Below, piece after piece: positions 24,671 through 34,954 of a DNA stretch of 64,000 nt. The notes under the pieces were generated by a model that was not told where the DNA came from, ran no database searches, and was given only the letters and a program-made list of their open reading frames with translations. Source of the stretch: Coprococcus comes ATCC 27758 (GTDB taxonomy: Bacteria; Bacillota; Clostridia; Lachnospirales; Lachnospiraceae); assembly GCF_025149785.1 (NCBI RefSeq), contig NZ_CP102277.1, positions 1,550,001 through 1,614,000 of the forward strand, read 5' to 3'. Every line of letters starts with the position of its first letter. The stretch's first letter is position 1. The position numbers and the translations under genes were made by a program.

Positions 24671-26721
24671 TGAATCATGGATTTTTACCGATCAGCAGGA
24701 AAGAGATGGAAGAACGGGGGTGGAATCAGGTAGACTTTGTCTATGTAAGCGGAGATGCCTATGTAGACCACCCGTCTTTTGGACATGCGATCATCACCCG
24801 CCTTTTAGAGGCACATGGCTTCCGCGTGGGGATCATTGCACAGCCTGACTGGAAGGATAAAGAAAGTATTACAGAATTTGGAGAGCCGCGGCTTGGATTT
24901 ATGGTGTCGGCGGGAAATATGGATTCCATGGTCAACCATTATTCTGTATCAAAGAAAAGACGGCAGCAGGATTCTTATACACCGGGCGGAGTGATGGGAA
25001 AGAGACCGGATTATGCAGCAGTTGTGTACGGCAATCTGATCCGTCAGACATATAAGAAGACACCAATCATTCTGGGTGGTATCGAGGCGAGTCTTAGAAG
25101 ACTTGCACATTATGATTACTGGTCCAACCAGCTTAAGCGTTCCATTCTTCTGGATTCGGGTGCAGACCTGGTTTCTTATGGAATGGGTGAACGCTCGATC
25201 ATTGAGATTGCAGAGGCACTGGATGCCGGACTGGATATCAAGGACATTACCTATATCGATGGAACAGTCTGCAAGGTCAAGAATTTGGACAGTGTGTATG
25301 ATGCAGAGATTCTGGAACCGTATGAAGAGATGAAAAAAGATAAGCTCCTGTACGCCAAAAGCTTTTACAGACAGTACTGCAACACAGATCCATTTTCCGG
25401 AAAGCGGCTGGTTGAGCCCTATTCGGATCATCTGTATGTGGTACAGAACCCTCCGGCAAAACCGCTGACCCAGCAGGAGATGGATGATGTCTACGCACTT
25501 CCTTACATGCGGACCTACCATCCATCTTATGAGACGGCAGGTGGAGTTCCGGCAATCCGGGAGATCAAATTCAGTCTGATCAGCAACAGGGGATGTTTTG
25601 GAGGCTGCAGTTTTTGTGCACTGACATTCCATCAGGGAAGGATCATTCAGACACGAAGTAAGGAATCACTGATCGCTGAAGCAAAGACATTTCCGGAAGA
25701 TCCGGAATTCAAAGGATATATTCATGATGTAGGCGGACCGACCGCGAACTTCCGTGCACCGGCATGTAAGAAACAGTTAAAATATGGGGCATGTACGAAC
25801 AAACAGTGTCTTTTTCCAAAGCCGTGTAAAAATCTGATCGCAGATCATAAAGAATACTTAAGCATTCTCAGGGATCTCAGAAAGATACCTGGAGTCAAAA
25901 AAGTATTTATCCGTTCCGGTATCCGGTTTGACTATCTGCTGGCGGATCCGGATGACACGTTTTTCAAAGAACTGTGTCAGTATCATGTCAGCGGTCAGCT
26001 GAAAGTTGCACCGGAGCATGTAGCAGACCCGGTTCTTCAGATGATGGGCAAGCCGGAAAATGCGGTTTATGAACGTTTTACCCACAAATACGAAGAGATC
26101 AATAAAAGGCTAGGACTTAAACAGTATCTGGTTCCGTATCTGATGTCGTCCCATCCAGGTTCTACTATGAAAGAAGCGGTAAAGCTTGCCGAATACCTGC
26201 GGGATCTCGGTTATATGCCGGAGCAGGTACAGGATTTCTACCCGACACCGTCTACGATTTCCACTTGTATGTATTATACCGGTGTAGATCCGCGGACGAT
26301 GAAGCCGGTGTATGTGCCGAAGAATCCGCATGAAAAAGCGATGCAGAGAGCACTGATCCAGTACCGGAACCCGAAGAATTATGATCTGGTCATGGAGGCA
26401 CTGCGAATTGCGGATCGTATGGATCTGGTAGGATTCGATGAAAAATGTCTGATCCGTCCGAGAAAGCTTCATTCGGAAAAAATGCAGGAGAAGAATGGAT
26501 ACAGCGGAAGAAACCATGGCGGAACTCATGGCGGTACGGACCGAAAGAGCAAAAACCCGAATGGAAATAACAAAAATCCAGGAAAGACAAACGGAAATTA
26601 TAAAAATTCAAATGCAGGGCATAAGAATACAAAGCCTGCATCTACAGGAAACGGCAGAGGTGAGTCCTCGTCAAGACCGCAGAAAAAGAAATCCATCCGT
26701 AATGTACACAAACGGAAGTAG
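24670..26721 (+). CDS. ygiQ: YgiQ family radical SAM protein
   Basis: 683 residues from ATG 24670. N-terminal B12-like Rossmann domain (about 1-200), radical SAM core with SNRGCFGGCSFCALTFHQGR (CxxxCxxC, about 305-325), and C-terminal segments GVDPRTMKPVYVPKNPHEK. The last about 75 residues are an Asn/Gly/Lys-rich low-complexity tail (NGNNKNPGKTNG) ending KSIRNVHKRK, a plausible RNA-binding tail. Function of UPF0313/YgiQ is unknown; it is widespread in anaerobes. Oxygen-labile cluster expected. Confidence 0.92.
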   Translation: MNHGFLPISRKEMEERGWNQVDFVYVSGDAYVDHPSFGHAIITRLLEAHGFRVGIIAQPDWKDKESITEFGEPRLGFMVSAGNMDSMVNHYSVSKKRRQQDSYTPGGVMGKRPDYAAVVYGNLIRQTYKKTPIILGGIEASLRRLAHYDYWSNQLKRSILLDSGADLVSYGMGERSIIEIAEALDAGLDIKDITYIDGTVCKVKNLDSVYDAEILEPYEEMKKDKLLYAKSFYRQYCNTDPFSGKRLVEPYSDHLYVVQNPPAKPLTQQEMDDVYALPYMRTYHPSYETAGGVPAIREIKFSLISNRGCFGGCSFCALTFHQGRIIQTRSKESLIAEAKTFPEDPEFKGYIHDVGGPTANFRAPACKKQLKYGACTNKQCLFPKPCKNLIADHKEYLSILRDLRKIPGVKKVFIRSGIRFDYLLADPDDTFFKELCQYHVSGQLKVAPEHVADPVLQMMGKPENAVYERFTHKYEEINKRLGLKQYLVPYLMSSHPGSTMKEAVKLAEYLRDLGYMPEQVQDFYPTPSTISTCMYYTGVDPRTMKPVYVPKNPHEKAMQRALIQYRNPKNYDLVMEALRIADRMDLVGFDEKCLIRPRKLHSEKMQEKNGYSGRNHGGTHGGTDRKSKNPNGNNKNPGKTNGNYKNSNAGHKNTKPASTGNGRGESSSRPQKKKSIRNVHKRK

Positions 26722-26745
26722 TCACAGGAGAAAGGAGAACCGCTT

Positions 26746-27525
26746 ATGAAGATTGCGATTGTTACCGGGGCATCCTCCGGCATGGGAAAAGAATTTGTCA
26801 GACAGATTGAACGTTTTTACAAGGAACTGGACGAAATCTGGGTGATTGCCCGCAGTGAAAAGAAGCTGGAAGAGATCAAGAAAAGCCACAAGACCTATAT
26901 CCGGATCTTTGCAGGGGACATGGAAGAGGATCTGGTATACAAGCAGGTGAAAAATCGGCTGGAGAATCAGAATCCTGATATCCGTATGCTGGTCAATGCA
27001 GCAGGATTCGGAAAGACCGGGACAGTAGAGGAGATTGCAAAGGAAGACAAGAAACTTCAGCTCCGCATGATCGACCTGAATTGCCGGGGACTGACCGAGA
27101 TGACCTGTACCTGTTTGCCCTGGATGCATAAAGGAACCAGGATCATCAACCTGGCAAGCGCAGCAGCTTTTTGCCCGCAGGCAAAATTCGCAGTTTATGC
27201 AGCGACGAAGTCGTATGTACTGAGCTTTTCAAGGAGCCTTGCAGCTGAACTTAAGGAAAAAGGAATCTTCGTCACAGCGGTCTGCCCGGGACCTGTGGAC
27301 ACCCCGTTTTTTGAAGTGTCAGGGAAGTTGCCCGGTGGCATGAAAGAGGCTGTGATGGCAGATCCGGTACAGGTTGTAAAGCAGGCGCTCATTGATGCCA
27401 AATATAAAAAAGAGGTTTCTGTATATGGCATGGCAATGAAAGGGGCAGAAGCTGCTACCAAAGTACTTCCGCACGGAATGATCTTAAAAGCCATGTCAGT
27501 GATGGAGAAAATAACGAAGGAGTAA
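26746..27525 (+). CDS. Short-chain dehydrogenase/reductase
   Basis: 259 residues from ATG 26746 (AGGAGAACC upstream). Rossmann motif VTGASSGMGKEF (about 6-17), NAAGFG (about 86), catalytic Tyr-Lys in FAVYAATKSYVLSFS (about 149-153, YxxxK), PGPVDTPFF. DltE/YqjQ-like NAD(P)-dependent oxidoreductase; substrate not predictable. Between ygiQ and a small membrane protein. Confidence 0.9.
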   Translation: MKIAIVTGASSGMGKEFVRQIERFYKELDEIWVIARSEKKLEEIKKSHKTYIRIFAGDMEEDLVYKQVKNRLENQNPDIRMLVNAAGFGKTGTVEEIAKEDKKLQLRMIDLNCRGLTEMTCTCLPWMHKGTRIINLASAAAFCPQAKFAVYAATKSYVLSFSRSLAAELKEKGIFVTAVCPGPVDTPFFEVSGKLPGGMKEAVMADPVQVVKQALIDAKYKKEVSVYGMAMKGAEAATKVLPHGMILKAMSVMEKITKE

Positions 27526-27537
27526 GCGAAAGACAAG

Positions 27538-28113
27538 ATGAAGATACAAAAAGGAGATGCAGGTTATCTGCGCAGAAGAAAACGATTATTGATACTGGAA
27601 GCTGTTGTCTCTTTTGGACTGGTTGCCGCACTGGTGATCGCCGGTTATGTGACAACAAAGACAAAGCTCAATCTGCTCACTGTAGTAGCGGTACTCGGAT
27701 GTCTTCCGGCAAGCCGGATCCTGGTCAATCTGATCATGGTCATGCCGCACGATTCCATCGATGAGGCAACTGAGCTTGAAATCTCGGCTGTTACCGAAGA
27801 ACTTACCGTTGCATACGATCTTGTGATCACCAGTGAGAAAAAGGCAATGCCGGTAGCAGCTGTTGCAATTTATAACAATACGATCTGTGGCTATGTGCCG
27901 GTGAAAAAAGTGGATGTGGACTATGCCGCAAAGCATATCAAATCCATTATGAAGCAAAACCAGTTCGACAAGGTGGTGGTCAAGCTTTTCCATGATTACA
28001 AAGCATTTCTGACCCGCGCCGAGGGAATGAACAACATTGCTTCTGTAGAACAGCAGGATACAAGAAAACACGAAGAGATGATCAAAGGACTCCTTCTGGA
28101 CATTTCACTGTAA
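27538..28113 (+). CDS. Hypothetical membrane protein
   Basis: 191 residues. Basic N terminus, two adjoining membrane helices (about 19-40 and 47-68, VVSFGLVAALVIAGYV and LLTVVAVLGCLPASRILVNL), then a soluble alpha/beta domain (about 80-191). I do not recognise the family. ATG 27538; the AAGGAG site is unusually far (15 bases), so the start is less certain. Conserved-looking and in operon-like spacing with the SDR and RluA genes. Confidence 0.75.
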   Translation: MKIQKGDAGYLRRRKRLLILEAVVSFGLVAALVIAGYVTTKTKLNLLTVVAVLGCLPASRILVNLIMVMPHDSIDEATELEISAVTEELTVAYDLVITSEKKAMPVAAVAIYNNTICGYVPVKKVDVDYAAKHIKSIMKQNQFDKVVVKLFHDYKAFLTRAEGMNNIASVEQQDTRKHEEMIKGLLLDISL

Positions 28114-28134
28114 AAGGCAGGAGGAATTAAAAGC

Positions 28135-29160
28135 ATGCAGAAAATAACCGTTTCGGCAAATGAAGCAGGACAGCGTCTGGACAAGCTTCTTGGAAAATAT
28201 TTAAGTAATGCGCCGATGAGCTTTGTTTACAAGATGCTGCGGAAAAAGAACATCAAGTTAAACGGGAAAAAAGCGCAGGGAAATGAAAAACTGACAAAAG
28301 GAGACCAGGTTGAAGTATTTCTCTCAGATGATACCTGGCAGAAATTCGCAGGGGCACCGGGAGCAGAAAAGCAGCTTCCGGCAGATCTTGCACGGGCAAT
28401 GGAAAGCAGCATCCGGCTGTCGGTAATCTATGAGGATCCGGATATTCTGATCCTGAACAAACCATCAGGCATGCTTTCCCAGAAAGCAGCACCGTCTGAC
28501 CTTTCCCTGAATGAATATATGATCGCGTATCTGCTGAAAAAAGGCGATCTGAAACTAGCTGAGCTTGCTACTTTCCGCCCATCTGTCTGTAACCGCCTGG
28601 ACCGGAATACCAGTGGTCTTGTAACCGCAGGGAAAAGCCTTGCGGGATTACAGCAGCTCAGCGAGATTTTAAGAGACAGGACCGTGAAAAAATATTATCT
28701 CACGATCGTGGATGGGGTGATAAAAGACCGTCAGAAGATCGAAGGATATCTTCTGAAAAATGAGATGACCAATCAGGTGAAAATTCTGAAAGAAGCAAAA
28801 GGCGAGGCAAAGCCGATAGCCACAGAGTATATTCCGCTTGCGGATAATGGTCAGCAGACGATTCTGAAGGTGCATCTGATCACGGGACGGACCCATCAGA
28901 TCCGTGCACATCTGTCTTCGACCGGTCATCCGATCATCGGGGATAGCAAGTATGGTAATCCAAAGGTCAATTCTATTTTCAGGAAAAAATATGCGTTAAA
29001 ATATCAACTTTTACATGCATGGAAAATGCAGTTCCCGAAAAGAGAGGATGCGCTTGCAAAGGTATCGGAAAAGGAGGTTACCGCGCCTCTTCCGGAAGGA
29101 TTTACAACCATCATAAAAGGAGAAGGATTAGAATGGGAACCTGGAATTCAAGAGGGCTAA
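28135..29160 (+). CDS. RluA-family 23S/tRNA pseudouridine synthase
   Basis: 341 residues, ATG 28135. S4 domain (about 1-65, GQRLDKLLGKYLSNAP), catalytic domain with CNRLDRNTSGLVTAGKSL (Asp about 147) and ITGRTHQIRAHLSS (about 240). Intact; probably an RluC/RluD-like enzyme. Its last 28 bases overlap recU. Confidence 0.94.
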   Translation: MQKITVSANEAGQRLDKLLGKYLSNAPMSFVYKMLRKKNIKLNGKKAQGNEKLTKGDQVEVFLSDDTWQKFAGAPGAEKQLPADLARAMESSIRLSVIYEDPDILILNKPSGMLSQKAAPSDLSLNEYMIAYLLKKGDLKLAELATFRPSVCNRLDRNTSGLVTAGKSLAGLQQLSEILRDRTVKKYYLTIVDGVIKDRQKIEGYLLKNEMTNQVKILKEAKGEAKPIATEYIPLADNGQQTILKVHLITGRTHQIRAHLSSTGHPIIGDSKYGNPKVNSIFRKKYALKYQLLHAWKMQFPKREDALAKVSEKEVTAPLPEGFTTIIKGEGLEWEPGIQEG

Positions 29161-29672
29161 GAGGTTCAACCCTGGAGGATTTTATTAACCGGACGAATGA
29201 ACGCTATCAGCAGCAGGGACTGGCGCTCATTCAGAAAATCCCGACGCCGATCACTCCGGTACGAATGGACAAAGATCACCGCCAGATCACGCTGGCCTAT
29301 TTTGACCAGCGCAGTACGGTCGATTATATTGGAGCAGTACAGGGAATTCCCGTATGTTTTGACGCAAAAGAGTGCAGTATGGATACCTTTCCACTACACA
29401 ATATCCATGAACACCAGATGAACTTTATGCGGGATTTTGAAAAACAGGATGGAATTTCCTTTTTTCTTATCTATTACAGTACAAAAAACCTGCTTTATTA
29501 CATGCGTTTTGAAGAAATAGAAGTGTTTTGGGAGCGGATGAAGCAGGGCGGACGGAAAAGCGTACGCTTTGAAGAACTGGATGAGGAATATTTTATGCAG
29601 CTAAGGCAGGGCGTATTCGTTCCGTATCTGGAGATGCTCCAGAAGGATCTGGATCACCGGGAAGAAAGATAA
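29133..29672 (+). CDS. recU: Holliday junction resolvase RecU
   Basis: 179 residues from ATG 29133 (AGGAGAAGG upstream). MGTWNSRGLRGSTLEDFINR is the RecU-type N terminus. Active-site residues: Asp in STVDYIG (about 70) and the ExK pair in CFDAKECSMDTFPL (about 83). The FDKQ-type stalk is represented by the RxxR-poor central region. Cleaves Holliday junctions during repair and segregation. Overlaps the RluA-type gene. Confidence 0.93.
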   Translation: MGTWNSRGLRGSTLEDFINRTNERYQQQGLALIQKIPTPITPVRMDKDHRQITLAYFDQRSTVDYIGAVQGIPVCFDAKECSMDTFPLHNIHEHQMNFMRDFEKQDGISFFLIYYSTKNLLYYMRFEEIEVFWERMKQGGRKSVRFEELDEEYFMQLRQGVFVPYLEMLQKDLDHREER

Positions 29673-29720
29673 GAAGCATGGAAAAGAGATTAGCAGGATA
29701 GAACTTCTGAGTATGCAGGC

Positions 29721-29749
29721 TTGACAAGCCGCGTCAAAGTTCGTATAAT
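29721..29749 (+). promoter_or_regulatory. Perfect sigma-A promoter of the his operon
   Basis: TTGACA (29721-29726), 17-base spacer, TATAAT (29744-29749). Transcription would begin about 29757, giving a 64-base leader. No T-box or other attenuator was found in this space. Confidence 0.92.
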
Positions 29750-29820
29750 ACAACAAGGCCACGTTTTAATATGGTAACATGCTAAAGTGACAAATAAACA
29801 AAAAAGAGGAGTTACAATCT

Positions 29821-31059
29821 ATGGAGCAGTTATTACATACACCCGAAGGGGTCCGAGACATTTATCACGAAGAATGCGCCAAAAAGCTGGCACTTCAGAA
29901 CCGACTTCATAAGACTCTGCATTTGTACGGATATCATGATATCCAGACTCCTATGTATGAATATTTTGATGTATTCAGAAAAGAGATCGGAACCATTCCT
30001 TCAAGGGAATTATATAAATTTTTTGACAGAGACGGCAACACACTGGTGTTAAGACCAGATATCACTCCGCAGATCGCACGTGCGACGGCAACTTTATTTA
30101 AGGATGATGAATTCCCGGCAAGGCTTTGCTATGTGGGGAATACATTTATCAATCATTCCAGTTATCAGGGACGATTAAAGGAAAGTACCCAGATGGGCGC
30201 GGAGATGATCGGACTGGATGCGGCGGACGCTGATGCGGAGATGCTGGCACTTGTCATTGACTGTCTGAAGAATGCCGGACTGGAAGAATTTCAGATCAGT
30301 ATAGGAAATGTAGACTTTTTCCAGAGTCTGATCGAGGAATCCGAGATTGATGATGAGACAGAAGAACGTTTGCGTGAGCTGATTAACAACCGGAACTTTT
30401 TCGGTGTAGACGAACTTTTAGAAGAGGCTGATGCAAAACCGGTGTCAAGAAAAGCATTTTCTGCACTTTCAGAGATGGTCGGTGGTGTGGAGATCCTGGA
30501 GGAGGCGAAAAAGGTAGCACCAAGCAAAAAAGCGATGAAAGCAATCCGGCGGCTCGAAAAAATCTACGCGATCTTATCTGTCTACAAAATGGAACAGTAC
30601 ATTACGTTTGATCTGAGCATGAGCGGAATTTACGGATATTATACCGGTATTATCTTCCGGGGATACACTTTTGGGACCGGGGATGCCATTGTAAAAGGCG
30701 GACGTTATGACCACCTGGTTGAAAAGTTTGGAAAAGAAGAGCCGGCGATCGGTTTTGCGATCGTAGTAGATGAACTGATGAGCGCACTTTCCCGCCAGAA
30801 GATCCAGATCTCAAGTGGCGAGAAGAGTTCCCTGATCTTATATGATAAAGAACGGTTGAAGGATGCAATCCAGCTTGCCATGGAATTCAGAGGGAAGGAC
30901 AAGAATACCCAGATCCTTCAGAAAGCATCGGATAAGTCGCTGGAATTCTATGTGGATTATGGAAAACGCAATCTTGCAGGAAGCATGCTGTATCTTCGCA
31001 GCAAAGGAGATGTGCAGCTGGTGAACCTGATGACCGGCGAAGAGAAAATTGTAGGGTAG
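29821..31059 (+). CDS. hisZ: ATP phosphoribosyltransferase regulatory subunit HisZ
   Basis: 412 residues from ATG 29821 (AGAGGAG upstream). HisRS-like fold: LLHTPEGVRDIYHEECAKK at the N terminus, motif 2-like RLCYVGNTFIN, motif 3-like GGRYDHLVEKFG. Lacks tRNA-binding function; partners the short HisG to make the octameric first enzyme of histidine synthesis. First gene of the operon, 10 bases before hisG. Confidence 0.96.
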   Translation: MEQLLHTPEGVRDIYHEECAKKLALQNRLHKTLHLYGYHDIQTPMYEYFDVFRKEIGTIPSRELYKFFDRDGNTLVLRPDITPQIARATATLFKDDEFPARLCYVGNTFINHSSYQGRLKESTQMGAEMIGLDAADADAEMLALVIDCLKNAGLEEFQISIGNVDFFQSLIEESEIDDETEERLRELINNRNFFGVDELLEEADAKPVSRKAFSALSEMVGGVEILEEAKKVAPSKKAMKAIRRLEKIYAILSVYKMEQYITFDLSMSGIYGYYTGIIFRGYTFGTGDAIVKGGRYDHLVEKFGKEEPAIGFAIVVDELMSALSRQKIQISSGEKSSLILYDKERLKDAIQLAMEFRGKDKNTQILQKASDKSLEFYVDYGKRNLAGSMLYLRSKGDVQLVNLMTGEEKIVG

Positions 31060-31069
31060 GGGTGAGACG

Positions 31070-31726
31070 ATGAAAGACACAAGATATTTGACATTTGCGC
31101 TCTGTAAGGGGCGGCTCGCAAAACAGACACTGGAGCTTCTGGAAGAACTGGGGATCACCTGTGAGGAAATGAAAGATAAAAATTCCAGAAAGCTGATTTT
31201 TGTGAATGAAGAATTAAAACTCAAATTTTTCTTATCGAAGGGACCGGATGTACCGACCTATGTAGAATATGGTGCGGCGGACATCGGCGTGGTCGGAAAA
31301 GACACGATTCTGGAAGCGGGAAAGAAGGTACATGAGGTACTGGATCTTGGTTTTGGTAAATGCAGGATGTGCGTATGCGGACCGGCAGATGCGAAAAAAT
31401 ATCTGGAGAATCACGAACTGATCCGCGTGGCAACAAAATATCCGAATATTGCAAAGGATTATTTTTATAATACCAGACACCAGACGGTAGAGATTATCAA
31501 ATTGAACGGTTCGATTGAACTTGCACCGATCGTTGGCCTTTCAGAGGTGATCGTGGATATCGTGGAAACCGGATCCACCCTGAAGGAGAACGGACTTGTA
31601 GTTCTCGATGAGGTTTGCCCATTATCAGCGCGTATGATCGTAAACCCGGTCAGCATGCGTCTGGAAAATGACAGGATCAAGGAACTTCTTTATAAACTCA
31701 GAAGTATATTAAAAAGGGAGGCTTAA
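31070..31726 (+). CDS. hisG: ATP phosphoribosyltransferase, short form HisG
   Basis: 218 residues. Short form (no C-terminal regulatory domain), which needs HisZ. Typical segments: LTFALCKGRLAKQTLELL, YGAADIGVVGKDTILE, IVDIVETGSTLKENGL. Catalyses ATP + PRPP to phosphoribosyl-ATP. The stop overlaps the region of the hisD start. Confidence 0.96.
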   Translation: MKDTRYLTFALCKGRLAKQTLELLEELGITCEEMKDKNSRKLIFVNEELKLKFFLSKGPDVPTYVEYGAADIGVVGKDTILEAGKKVHEVLDLGFGKCRMCVCGPADAKKYLENHELIRVATKYPNIAKDYFYNTRHQTVEIIKLNGSIELAPIVGLSEVIVDIVETGSTLKENGLVVLDEVCPLSARMIVNPVSMRLENDRIKELLYKLRSILKREA

Positions 31727-31731
31727 TGCAC

Positions 31732-33030
31732 ATGAGAATACAAAAGCTGAACAGCGATACAAAGAAAAATCTGCTGGAAGATCTGCTGAAAAGAAGTCCG
31801 AACAATTATGGACAGTATGAGGCAAGCGTAAAAGAAATTTTAGATAAAGTAAAAGAAGAAAAAGATGCGGCAGTTTTTGCATACACTGCCAAATTTGATG
31901 GGGCAGAGCTTACTGCAGATACGATTGAAGTCACAGATGCAGAAATTGAAGAAGCATATGCGCAGGTTGATGATACACTTCTTACAGTCATCCGCAAAGC
32001 AAAAGACAATATCGAAAGTTATCATGCAAAACAGCGTCAGAACAGCTGGTTTGACAGTAAACCGGACGGAACCATTCTTGGGCAGAAGATCTCTCCGCTT
32101 CACAGAGTCGGCGTGTATGTGCCGGGAGGAAAGGCAGTTTATCCGTCTTCGGTACTGATGAATGTGATGCCGGCAAAGGTTGCCGGTGTGGATGAGATCA
32201 TCATGGTAACGCCTCCTGGAAAAAATGGAAAAGTAAGTCCGAATACACTGGTTGCAGCCAAAGAAGCCGGTGTGGATAAGATCTACAAGGTCGGCGGTGC
32301 ACAGGCAATTGCAGCCCTTGCTTACGGAACAGAGAGTATCCCGAAGGTTGACAAGATCGTAGGACCTGGAAATATCTATGTAGCACTTGCAAAGAAAGCA
32401 GTTTACGGTCATGTCAGCATTGATTCCATTGCAGGACCAAGTGAAATCCTAGTTGTGGCAGATGAGACAGCTAATCCGAGATATGTTGCGGCAGACCTGC
32501 TTTCCCAGGCAGAGCATGATGAGCTCGCTTCCGCAATTCTTGTTACGACAAGTGAAAAGTTGGCACATGAGGTATCCGATCAGGTAGATGGTTTCTTAAA
32601 AGAACTTTCAAGAGCAGAGATCATTTCCAAATCTCTGGATAATTACGGATATATTCTGCTTGCGGATACGATGGAAGATGTGATCGACGTGGCAAATGAG
32701 ATCGCATCCGAGCATTTGGAAATCCAGACAAAAAATCCATTTGAAGTGATGACCAAGATCCGCAATGCAGGAGCTATCTTTATCGGAGAATATGCAAGCG
32801 AGCCACTGGGCGATTATTTCGCCGGACCAAACCATATCCTTCCGACCAACGGAACCGCTAAATTCTTTTCCCCGCTTTCTGTAGACGATTTCATTAAGAA
32901 ATCCAGTATCATCTCTTATTCAAGAGAAGCACTGCAGAAGGTACATAAGGATATCGAAAGCTTTGCAAAAGCGGAACAGCTGACTGCGCATGCCAATTCG
33001 ATCCATGTACGTTTTGAAGAGGAGGACTAA
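31732..33030 (+). CDS. hisD: Histidinol dehydrogenase HisD
   Basis: 432 residues from ATG 31732 (GGGAGG upstream; an ATG at 31726 is also possible). Zinc-dependent, two-step oxidation of histidinol to histidine. Conserved GVYVPGGKAVYPSSVLMN, KVDKIVGPGNIYVALAK, SIDSIAGPSEILVVAD, and the LSQAEHDELASA zinc/His segment. Full length, no changes seen. Confidence 0.96.
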   Translation: MRIQKLNSDTKKNLLEDLLKRSPNNYGQYEASVKEILDKVKEEKDAAVFAYTAKFDGAELTADTIEVTDAEIEEAYAQVDDTLLTVIRKAKDNIESYHAKQRQNSWFDSKPDGTILGQKISPLHRVGVYVPGGKAVYPSSVLMNVMPAKVAGVDEIIMVTPPGKNGKVSPNTLVAAKEAGVDKIYKVGGAQAIAALAYGTESIPKVDKIVGPGNIYVALAKKAVYGHVSIDSIAGPSEILVVADETANPRYVAADLLSQAEHDELASAILVTTSEKLAHEVSDQVDGFLKELSRAEIISKSLDNYGYILLADTMEDVIDVANEIASEHLEIQTKNPFEVMTKIRNAGAIFIGEYASEPLGDYFAGPNHILPTNGTAKFFSPLSVDDFIKKSSIISYSREALQKVHKDIESFAKAEQLTAHANSIHVRFEEED

Positions 33031-33033
33031 AAG

Positions 33034-33624
33034 ATGGAGAGCAGAGTTGCATCCTGCAGTCGTGTGACAAAAGAGACACAGATCGAGATGACACTGAATC
33101 TGGACGGAACAGGAAAGACTGACATTTCTACTGGCATAGGTTTCTTTGACCATATGCTTTCCGGCTTTGCAAGACATGGACTTTTTGATCTGACTGTCAA
33201 AGTTACCGGAGATCTGGAGGTAGACAGCCACCACACGATCGAGGATACCGGAATCGTGCTGGGGCAGACCATTGCAAAAGCACTGGGAGATAAAAAAGGA
33301 ATCAAGCGGTATGGACATTTTATGCTTCCGATGGATGAGGTGCTGGTGCTTTCGGCAATCGACCTTTCCGGAAGACCATATCTGAATTTTGGCGCCACAT
33401 TTACCTGTGACAAATTAGGAGAACTGGACACGGAGATGGTGAAAGAATTTTTCTATGCTGTTTCCTACAGCGGTGCAATGAACCTGCACCTGAAAGTCCT
33501 GGATGGCGGCAACAACCATCATATGGCAGAGGCGTTATTTAAAGCATTTGGAAAAGCGCTTGATATGGCTGTATCCGAAGAACCACGGATGAAAGAAGTG
33601 TGGTCTACAAAAGGCAGTCTGTAA
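33034..33624 (+). CDS. hisB: Imidazoleglycerol-phosphate dehydratase HisB
   Basis: 196 residues, ATG 33034. Mono-functional dehydratase with [32 protein letters not shown] and [16 protein letters not shown] metal motifs. Three bases after hisD. Confidence 0.96.
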   Translation: MESRVASCSRVTKETQIEMTLNLDGTGKTDISTGIGFFDHMLSGFARHGLFDLTVKVTGDLEVDSHHTIEDTGIVLGQTIAKALGDKKGIKRYGHFMLPMDEVLVLSAIDLSGRPYLNFGATFTCDKLGELDTEMVKEFFYAVSYSGAMNLHLKVLDGGNNHHMAEALFKAFGKALDMAVSEEPRMKEVWSTKGSL

Positions 33625-33646
33625 AAAGATAAAAGGAGTTTCTCGT

Positions 33647-34930
33647 ATGAGTTATAAAAGATTGATTCCCTGCATTTTTATCCTTGGAGGGAAGGCGGTA
33701 AAATGGTTTGATGACCCGACAGTTGTATCTGAAGATGTGATCGCGCTGGCAAAAGAGTACAGCGATAACGGGGCGGATGAACTTCTGGTATTTGACCTGT
33801 CAAATACGGACCAGGATCATGATGAGTCCATTGAACTGATGAAAAAGATCAACCGCGTGATTCGGATTCCGATGGTTGCCGGAGGAAATGTAAAGCGGCA
33901 GGAGGATGTCAAGAAAATCCTCTACACCGGTGCAAAGCGTGCCATGCTGAATTTTTCAAAGCCGGATTCACAGAAACTGATCGAAGAGGTGGCAAAGCGG
34001 TTTGGAAAAGAGAAGATCGCGGTGTCACTGAATGACTTTGATGCATTATTTAAGCAGCAGCATCTGATCCAGACTTACAGTAGCCAGATTGTATTTATGC
34101 ACCGTCTGGATCTGAATTCCGTTGTAAATATTACGGATATTCCGTGTGTGGTTGTGACCGATACACTGGAAAAGGAAGAGCTTTTTAAGATCCTGGAATG
34201 CCCGGGTGTGAAAGGACTTTCTGGAATGTATGTGAGTCAGAGAAAAATCAATTGTGCTGATTTCAAAGAAGAGTGCAGCCAGAAAGGAATTCGTATGACA
34301 TCCTTTGAGAGTCTGATGGATTTTTCCGAATTTAAATTAAATTCCGATGGATTACTTCCGGTTGTTACACAGCATTATAAGACGTCCGAAGTGCTGATGG
34401 TGGCATACATGAATCAGGAGGCATTTGAAAAAACAGTGAAAACCGGACGGATGACCTATTTCAGCCGGAGCAGACAGAGTCTCTGGACAAAAGGCGAGAC
34501 ATCCGGACATTTTCAGTATGTCAAATCCCTGACCATCGACTGTGACAAAGATACCCTGCTTGCAAAAGTCGATCAGGTAGGAGCAGCATGTCATACCGGC
34601 AATCCGACCTGCTTCTTCCAGCCAATCGTAGGGGATCAGTATGAAGAAATCAATACGCAGCAGGTATTCGAGAGCGTGTATCATACGATCATGGATCGCA
34701 AAGAGCATCCAAAGGAAGGATCTTACACGAACTATCTGTTTGAAAAAGGTATTGATAAAATTCTGAAGAAGGTTGGAGAAGAGGCTGCCGAGATCATCAT
34801 TGCGGCGAAGAATCCGAACCAGGAAGAAGTCAAATATGAAATGTGTGATTTCCTGTATCATATGATGGTGCTGATGGCAGAACGGGGGATCACCTGGGAT
34901 GACATCATGGAAGAGATGGCAAAACGGTAA
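33647..34930 (+). CDS. hisIE: HisF-like domain fused to HisI and HisE
   Basis: 427 residues, ATG 33647. Residues 1-220 form a TIM-barrel region like HisF/HisA ([19 protein letters not shown]), but Phe11 replaces the catalytic Asp of HisF (LDV to IFI), so this part is probably inactive or structural. HisI follows (about 225-325): [19 protein letters not shown] and zinc cysteines in DCDKD and [11 protein letters not shown]. HisE ends the protein (about 335-427): [16 protein letters not shown]. HisI/HisE convert PR-ATP to ProFAR. No hisH, hisA, real hisF or hisC lies in the operon. Confidence 0.92.
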   Translation: MSYKRLIPCIFILGGKAVKWFDDPTVVSEDVIALAKEYSDNGADELLVFDLSNTDQDHDESIELMKKINRVIRIPMVAGGNVKRQEDVKKILYTGAKRAMLNFSKPDSQKLIEEVAKRFGKEKIAVSLNDFDALFKQQHLIQTYSSQIVFMHRLDLNSVVNITDIPCVVVTDTLEKEELFKILECPGVKGLSGMYVSQRKINCADFKEECSQKGIRMTSFESLMDFSEFKLNSDGLLPVVTQHYKTSEVLMVAYMNQEAFEKTVKTGRMTYFSRSRQSLWTKGETSGHFQYVKSLTIDCDKDTLLAKVDQVGAACHTGNPTCFFQPIVGDQYEEINTQQVFESVYHTIMDRKEHPKEGSYTNYLFEKGIDKILKKVGEEAAEIIIAAKNPNQEEVKYEMCDFLYHMMVLMAERGITWDDIMEEMAKR

Positions 34931-34954
34931 AAATTGCATATGTGAAAAGATGTG

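Noticed and set aside
29750-29820. T-box or his leader peptide before hisZ
   Set aside because: The leader is only about 64 bases and holds no T-box core, His codon run or terminator.
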